Assembly: GCA_937912045.1 (NCBI GenBank)
Contig: CALDPI010000086.1
Coordinates: 1-10,815, forward strand
Reading direction: 5' to 3'
From: an uncultured Clostridia bacterium
GTDB lineage: Bacteria; Bacillota; Clostridia; Oscillospirales; Acutalibacteraceae
Length of the DNA: 10,815 bases
The notes beneath the pieces are model-generated. The model saw nothing but the letters and a program-made list of their open reading frames with translations, ran no database searches and was not told the origin of the DNA. Shown here piece by piece: positions 6,888 to 10,815 of this stretch. Made by a program: the position numbers and the translations under genes. The first letter of the stretch is position 1. The number at the start of each line of letters is the position of its first letter.

Positions 6888-8055
6888 AATCTATATAGGA
6901 ATATTCTGTGTTTTCCACAGCCTTGTTTACAAGCTCTTCAATGTTTAAAGCCGCCTCTGCCGCCTCACACTGTGCAACGGTGGGACGTGTGCGCGGATGC
7001 TTTGGCGTGAATACCGTGCAGCAGTCCTCATACGGCTGAATAGAAATTTCAAAGGTGTCGATTTTGCGTGATATTGCAATAATGTCTTCCTTGTCCATTC
7101 CGATAAGCGGGCGCAAAACAGGCATTTCAGCCAGCGCATCCGTAACGGCAAGCGCAGGCATCGTCTGGCTCGCAACCTGACCCAGACTCTCACCCGTAAT
7201 CAGTGCACCGCAATCACGGCCTGCCGCAATCCTTTGCGAAATGCGCAGCATCATTCGGCGCATTATAAGGGTGAAATATTCTTCAGGACAGTTTCTTGCA
7301 ATCTCTTCCTGTATTTCGGTAAATGGAACAATACCAAGTCTTATGGTGCCGCTGTATCGCGCCACGCGTGAGAGAAGCGTGCGCACCTTTTGCTCGGCGC
7401 GGGGGCTTGTGTATGGCGGACTGGCAAAATGTATTGCATTGAGCTCAAGTCCGCGGCGTGCCATAAGATAGGCCGCAACAGGACTGTCAATTCCGCCCGA
7501 AATCATAACGGCGGCACGTCCGCTGCTGGAAACAGGCATACCGCCTGCACCGCGCAACTGGCCTGCGCGTATGTATGCCTCGCGGTCACGTATCTCAACC
7601 GTAACGGTAAGCTCGGGCTCGTGAACATCAACAGACAGGTGGGGGAACGCCTCTAAAAGTGCACCACCAACCTCATAACAAATCTCGGGCGACTTGAGCG
7701 GAAACTTTTTGTCAGAGCGCTTGCCCTCAACCTTAAAGGTAGAAACGTCGGCCAAAAACGGCTTCAGGTATTCTTTTGCGGTCGCAATAATAGCCTCTAT
7801 GTCCTTTTCACAAACGGCAGCGCGGCTGTAGGCGGAAATTCCGAAAACACAGCCAACGCGGCTTACGGCCTCGTCCATATCAAAGTTATCCTCAAGCGGA
7901 GTGATTACAATGGTCGATTGTGCGCGCTCAATCTTGAATGTGCCAAGATTGGCAATGCGCTTTTTAATGTTTTTAATAAGTATATCTTCAAAAGTTCTGC
8001 GGTTGAGCCCCTTAAGCACAAGCTCGCCGTTTTTAATTAAAATAATTTCCTTCAT
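6886..8055 (-). CDS. thiI: ThiI, tRNA 4-thiouridine synthetase
   Basis: ThiI adenylates U8 of tRNA and replaces its oxygen with sulfur, giving 4-thiouridine; in some bacteria it also supplies sulfur for the thiazole of thiamine. The 389-residue protein has the NFLD/THUMP region in its first half (about 60-165), then the PP-loop SGGIDSP at 186-192 for ATP. TGESLGQVASQT lies at about 287-298 and EDCCTVFTPKHP at about 343-354, whose Cys pair matches the position of the catalytic core Cys of ThiI. It ends without the rhodanese domain of the enterobacterial form, as is common in Firmicutes, so sulfur should come directly from a partner desulfurase. That partner is probably the gene just upstream: its TGA overlaps this ATG by 4 bp (8052-8055). 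AGAGGT lies 5 nt before the start, inside the end of that gene. Confidence 0.96.
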   Translation of the reverse strand: MKEIILIKNGELVLKGLNRRTFEDILIKNIKKRIANLGTFKIERAQSTIVITPLEDNFDMDEAVSRVGCVFGISAYSRAAVCEKDIEAIIATAKEYLKPFLADVSTFKVEGKRSDKKFPLKSPEICYEVGGALLEAFPHLSVDVHEPELTVTVEIRDREAYIRAGQLRGAGGMPVSSSGRAAVMISGGIDSPVAAYLMARRGLELNAIHFASPPYTSPRAEQKVRTLLSRVARYSGTIRLGIVPFTEIQEEIARNCPEEYFTLIMRRMMLRISQRIAAGRDCGALITGESLGQVASQTMPALAVTDALAEMPVLRPLIGMDKEDIIAISRKIDTFEISIQPYEDCCTVFTPKHPRTRPTVAQCEAAEAALNIEELVNKAVENTEYSYID

Positions 8056-9188
8056 TTTGTACCTCTTAGTGTTTCTTTTGCCTCAATAAGCGCCTCACAC
8101 AGCCTGTCGATGTCTGATTTTGTGTTGTACCGTCCAAGGCTGATTCGCAGCGCGCTGTCAATTTCATTCTGGGGCAGTCCGATTTCGTGCAGTACGTAGC
8201 TGCCCTTGCCCTTGGCGCACGCGCTTCCGCTTGAAACAAAAATATTTTTTCTCTCAAGAAAATGCAACAGTGTTTCAGAGCGGTATCCCACCATGGAAAC
8301 GTTGAGAATATACGGAACCGCGTCAACGGGCGAATTTATTTTCATAAAACCAGTAGCCGTCAACCTTTCCTTTGCATAGTCACAAAGCGTGCGCATCTGC
8401 TTTTCGTACGCGCTGCAGGTGGGCAATTCCTCAATAGCACCGCGCAAACCCGCAATCAGCGGAACGCTCTCCGTGCCGGAGCGAAGCCCCATCTCCTGTC
8501 CGCCTCCCAAAATCAGCGGTTCAATGTGAACGTTCTTTGCCTTGTACAAAATGCCGACACCCTTCGGTCCGTTTATTTTGTGTGCACTCGCACTCAAAAG
8601 GTCAACCCCGAGCTCTATAACGTTGCATTTAATCTTGCCAAAGGCCTGTATGGCATCACAGTGCAAAAGGGCAGGAGCCTTTGCCTTAACAATCGCCTCG
8701 CGCGCCGCCTTTATCGGCTCCACAGAACCAATTTCGTTGTTGACCAGCATAATGCTTAAAAGTATTGTGCGTTCGTTAACGGCGGCCCTAAGCTCAGCCT
8801 TATCAATAACGCCGTTTTTGTCAGGCTTCAGATATATTACATCAAAGCCCTGGGAAGAAAGACGTTCAAAAACCTTTAATACAGAGGGGTGCTCAATCGT
8901 GGTGGTAATAATTCGGTCGCCGCGTTTTTTCCTTGCCGCAACCGCGCCCATAATCGCCGTGTTGTTGGCCTCGGTGCCGCTTCCGGTGAAGAAAACCTCA
9001 TCATCCCGACAGGAAAGAACACCCGAAACGGCACTTCTTGCGAGAGAAAGCTCGTCCTCGGCGCGCATTCCCATAATGTGCAGAGAGGACGGATTGCCGT
9101 AATTTTCAAGTGCCTCGTTTATGTATTTAACCGCCGTGGGACAAACCGCAGTGGTAGAACTGTTGTCAAGATAGATAATGTTATCCAA
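8052..9188 (-). CDS. nifS: cysteine desulfurase, NifS/IscS family
   Basis: A PLP-dependent enzyme that takes sulfur from cysteine and carries it as a persulfide. Counting from the TTG at 9188 (378 residues), the family start IIYLDNSSTT is at about 4-13. His100 (TIEHPS) is the PLP-stacking histidine, Lys204 (SASAHKINGPKG) the PLP lysine, and Cys324 (SSGSACAKGKGSYVL) the persulfide cysteine on its mobile loop. The TTG is preferred because GGGGAG lies 9 nt before it and the length matches the family. An ATG at 9215 would add a poorly conserved tail and would sit only a few bases after the predicted transcription start. It is first in the operon and overlaps thiI by 4 bp, so thiI is the likely sulfur acceptor, as in the Bacillus nifZ-thiI pair; iron-sulfur cluster supply is also possible. 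The product is certain, the start moderately so. Confidence 0.95.
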   Translation of the reverse strand: MDNIIYLDNSSTTAVCPTAVKYINEALENYGNPSSLHIMGMRAEDELSLARSAVSGVLSCRDDEVFFTGSGTEANNTAIMGAVAARKKRGDRIITTTIEHPSVLKVFERLSSQGFDVIYLKPDKNGVIDKAELRAAVNERTILLSIMLVNNEIGSVEPIKAAREAIVKAKAPALLHCDAIQAFGKIKCNVIELGVDLLSASAHKINGPKGVGILYKAKNVHIEPLILGGGQEMGLRSGTESVPLIAGLRGAIEELPTCSAYEKQMRTLCDYAKERLTATGFMKINSPVDAVPYILNVSMVGYRSETLLHFLERKNIFVSSGSACAKGKGSYVLHEIGLPQNEIDSALRISLGRYNTKSDIDRLCEALIEAKETLRGTK

Positions 9189-9197
9189 ATGCACAAA

Positions 9198-9203
9198 CTC
9201 CCC
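9198..9203 (-). promoter_or_regulatory. ribosome binding site supporting the TTG start of nifS
   Basis: GGGGAG on the minus strand, 9 nt before the TTG at 9186-9188. The in-frame GTG at 9194 would have only 3 nt of spacing, and the ATG at 9215 has no good purine-rich site before it. Confidence 0.6.
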
Positions 9204-9225
9204 AACATATATCATAGTTAGTAAT

Positions 9226-9254
9226 ATTATAATACTGTTATACAATAATTACAA
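9226..9254 (-). promoter_or_regulatory. sigma-A-type promoter of the nifS operon
   Basis: On the minus strand, TTGTAA (9254-9249) and a perfect TATAAT (9231-9226) are separated by 17 nt. The predicted transcript would start near 9219, about 30 nt before the TTG start of nifS. It is the only clear promoter for the five-gene minus-strand operon. Confidence 0.7.
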
Positions 9255-9271
9255 CACCTATTTCGAAAAAA

Positions 9272-9301
9272 GCATATTTTGGTACCGAGCGGAAAATATT
9301 A
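9272..9301 (+). promoter_or_regulatory. possible forespore (sigma-G-like) promoter of ypeB
   Basis: GCATA (9272-9276) matches the sigma-G -35 pattern GHATR. Eighteen nt later AATATTA (9295-9301) matches the -10 pattern CATNHTA at six of seven positions. The sleB-ypeB operon is forespore-expressed in Bacillus, so the match is sensible. A weakness is that transcription would begin near 9308, leaving only about 10 nt before the ATG and cutting into the ribosome binding site. The region is AT-rich, so a chance match is possible. Confidence 0.4.
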
Positions 9302-9306
9302 TTATC

Positions 9307-9312
9307 GAGGTG
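9307..9312 (+). promoter_or_regulatory. ribosome binding site of ypeB
   Basis: GAGGTG, 5 nt before the ATG at 9318-9320. It fixes the start there; an upstream in-frame TTG at 9279 would place this site inside the coding region and would add a non-conserved peptide before the membrane segment. Confidence 0.8.
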
Positions 9313-9317
9313 TAAGT

Positions 9318-10628
9318 ATGAAGAGAAAAAGTATTGTAAGAATAGTATCTTTTGCGCTCGCGCTGTTTTTGGTGCCCGTTGGCTTTCTCATAAGGGTAAA
9401 AAACCAGAAAGACGGCTATGGTAACCGACTGCGTTATAGCTATATGCGCTCTCTTTCTGACCTGTGTGACAGCCTTTCGAATATCGATATCGAGCTCAAA
9501 AAAAGCGCCTACGTGACCACACCCACGCAGTTTTGCAATATCGCTGCAGAGGTGTACCGTGAAGCAGGAACGGCAATGTCGGCGCTTGCCTCGCTTCCGC
9601 TGACCGAGGGCGATTTATCACCGCTTTTTAAGTTTGTTTCTCAGGTGGGCGATTATTCGCTTACCATTGCAAAGCAGAGCATTGCAGGTGCTGCTCCAAC
9701 CGAAGCGGAAAGGGAAAATTTTTATAAGCTTTCGCAAATAGCGGAGCACCTGTCCGCAGGTGTCGAGGAAATGCGCATTCGGTATGAGGACGGAAGCAAG
9801 ATGTTTTTGGAAATTTCGGGCGAGCAGGAAGAAATTATGCCAAGCCTTTCGGACATACAGGACAGCATTGACAGTTATCCAACGCTTATATACGACGGCC
9901 CGTACTCGAGCCACATTTTAAGCAGGGAGTCTCAAATGCTCAAAAAGGCCAAGACGGTGACCGAGGAAGAGGCACTGCAGAACGCCGCATATGCACTTTC
10001 TTGCACGGTGGATAAATTAACCCTTTCGGGCGAGGAAACGGGAACACTTGAAGCATATAGGTTCGGTGGAAATGAATATGAAATTTCGGTCACCAAAAAG
10101 GGCGGCTACGTCGTGTATTTCAGAAAATACAGCACACCAAAAGAGCAGACGTTCAGCTATGAGCAGGCGGTCGACGTGGCAAAACGGTGGCTGTCAGACT
10201 ATACGCAGGACAGCTTTGAAACGAGCTATTACTTTGTGGACGAGGGCGTCTGCACGGTGAACTTTGCGTATAAAGAGGGCAGAACCGTCTGCTATACGGA
10301 TTTGATAAAGGTCGGTGTGGCACTTGATACGGGCGAGGTCGTGCTGTATGAGGCAAACGGTTATCTGATGAATCACACTGCAAGAACCATAAAAACGCCG
10401 CAAAAAACCGTAGAAGAGGCAAGGACGGTTGTCAGCAAGGAGCTTGCGATTGAAAATGAAAAACAGGTGCTCATACCGTCGCCAGGCGGCAGAGAAATAC
10501 AGTGCTATGAATTCCTTTGTAAAAATGCCGCAGATGAAGAAATTCTTGTATATATCAACAGCGATACGCTAATGGAAGAACAGGTCTATATGGTCATAAA
10601 AACCGACGGCGGAACGCTTACAAAATAA
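9318..10628 (+). CDS. ypeB: YpeB, spore germination protein
   Basis: YpeB is made in the forespore and is needed, with the cortex-lytic enzyme SleB, to keep each protein stable and to degrade spore cortex at germination. The 436-residue product is close to the usual length of about 450. It opens with basic residues and one membrane segment (about 6-24), then a helical N-terminal domain carrying SLPLTEGD (about 92-99) and VGDYSL (about 110-115). The family-type segment YPTLIYDGPYSSHI is at about 187-200. Three PepSY-like repeats follow, with helices beginning near 212 (KTVTEEEALQNAA), 279 (FSYEQAVDVAKRWL) and 363 (KTVEEARTVVSKEL). No sleB or other cortex hydrolase is adjacent: the gene lies between the divergent nifS and rplU, so its partner must be elsewhere. 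The start is set by GAGGTG 5 nt upstream. No terminator is visible before the next promoter. Confidence 0.92.
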   Translation: MKRKSIVRIVSFALALFLVPVGFLIRVKNQKDGYGNRLRYSYMRSLSDLCDSLSNIDIELKKSAYVTTPTQFCNIAAEVYREAGTAMSALASLPLTEGDLSPLFKFVSQVGDYSLTIAKQSIAGAAPTEAERENFYKLSQIAEHLSAGVEEMRIRYEDGSKMFLEISGEQEEIMPSLSDIQDSIDSYPTLIYDGPYSSHILSRESQMLKKAKTVTEEEALQNAAYALSCTVDKLTLSGEETGTLEAYRFGGNEYEISVTKKGGYVVYFRKYSTPKEQTFSYEQAVDVAKRWLSDYTQDSFETSYYFVDEGVCTVNFAYKEGRTVCYTDLIKVGVALDTGEVVLYEANGYLMNHTARTIKTPQKTVEEARTVVSKELAIENEKQVLIPSPGGREIQCYEFLCKNAADEEILVYINSDTLMEEQVYMVIKTDGGTLTK

Positions 10629-10631
10629 TGC

Positions 10632-10660
10632 TTGACATTTGCGTTTTATGGTGGTATAGT
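10632..10660 (+). promoter_or_regulatory. strong sigma-A promoter for the rplU operon
   Basis: A perfect TTGACA (10632-10637) and TATAGT (10655-10660) are separated by 17 nt, starting 4 bases after the ypeB stop codon. The predicted start is near 10667, giving a leader of about 90 nt before rplU. Confidence 0.85.
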
Positions 10661-10665
10661 GGTAG

Positions 10666-10750
10666 AGCCGCATATTGTGGGCTTTTATCAAGTTGCCCTG
10701 ATTTTCAGGGTGCGCCCAGCAGTAGCGAGACTGAATTAAGGCAGGTGCCA
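10666..10750 (+). ncRNA. ribosomal protein L21 leader-like RNA
   Basis: A structured 5' leader directly upstream of rplU. A first hairpin pairs AGCC (10666-10669) and CA with TG and GGCT (10680-10683). A second is a perfect CCCTGA/TCAGGG stem (10696-10701 with 10705-10710) with a TTT loop. A purine-rich segment follows (GCGAGACTGAATTAAGGCAG, ending at 10744) and runs into the ribosome binding site. Position, length and the final segment fit the Firmicutes L21 leader, thought to give feedback control by L21. The call rests on position and remembered consensus, not on a covariance model. Confidence 0.65.
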
Positions 10751-10755
10751 AGGAA

Positions 10756-10815
10756 ATGTACGCAATCATCGAAACAGGCGGAAAGCAGTACCGCGTAGAG
10801 AGCGGCGACGTTATC
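10756..10815 (+). CDS. rplU: 50S ribosomal protein L21, 3' partial
   Basis: The first 20 codons, MYAIIETGGKQYRVESGDVI, match the highly conserved N-terminus of bacterial L21, a 23S rRNA-binding protein of the large subunit. The gene runs off the window end. AGGTG at 10743-10747 lies 8 nt before the ATG and is the likelier ribosome binding site; the closer AAGGA is too near the start. In Firmicutes rplU is usually followed by a small cysteine protease gene (ysxB/prp) and rpmA, which would lie just outside the window. Confidence 0.95.
   Translation, partial: MYAIIETGGKQYRVESGDVI

Noticed and set aside
8542..9102. A 186-codon plus-strand open frame inside nifS
   Set aside because: It is fully antisense to the conserved PLP-binding core of the cysteine desulfurase, with no ribosome binding site or known domain.
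9279..9317. Upstream TTG start for ypeB at 9279
   Set aside because: The added 13 residues are unlike YpeB and would include the GAGGTG ribosome binding site placed 5 nt before the ATG at 9318.

Overview
The window looks like a chromosomal segment from a spore-forming member of the Firmicutes, most likely a clostridial (Oscillospiraceae/Ruminococcaceae-like) bacterium. The grounds are a YpeB germination protein, a SpoIID domain, class B-type sortase domains, a rhodanese-less ThiI beside a NifS-type desulfurase, strong AGGTGG-type ribosome binding sites, a TTG start, and a leader before rplU that resembles the Firmicutes L21 leader. No mobile element, CRISPR array, tRNA or rRNA was seen. No gene-free stretch reaches 300 bases.

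Layout. A 5'-truncated HtrA/DegP-like membrane serine protease (1-1095, +) converges on a five-gene minus-strand operon, with a shared bidirectional hairpin terminator at 1094-1135. The operon reads from about 9188 down to 1134: cysteine desulfurase (nifS) - thiI - a CinA/class B sortase fusion - a CinA-like/sortase-like/SpoIID fusion - a small multi-drug-export family membrane protein. Gaps inside it run from a 4-bp overlap to 24 bp, and a sigma-A-type promoter (TTGTAA-N17-TATAAT) lies in front of nifS. Divergent from nifS is ypeB (9318-10628, +), with a possible forespore-type promoter. After ypeB come a strong vegetative promoter, a structured leader and the first 20 codons of rplU.

The most interesting part is 1636-6876. 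Two adjacent genes share one unusual plan: a cytoplasmic CinA-type N-terminus, a single transmembrane helix, then an extracytoplasmic sortase fold. The upstream gene carries a full CinA and an apparently active sortase (His, Cys and Arg present). The downstream gene carries a decayed MoCF-like domain and a sortase-like domain that has lost the His and Cys, and it ends in a SpoIID peptidoglycan lytic transglycosylase domain with its catalytic Glu. They look like an old tandem duplication in which one copy stayed enzymatic and the other became a pseudoenzyme scaffold for a wall hydrolase. A role joining cytoplasmic nucleotide metabolism to envelope remodelling is inference, not shown by the sequence.

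The flanking genes are ordinary: NifS passes sulfur to ThiI for tRNA 4-thiouridine (and possibly thiazole) synthesis, YpeB supports cortex hydrolysis at germination, and rplU begins a ribosomal protein operon.
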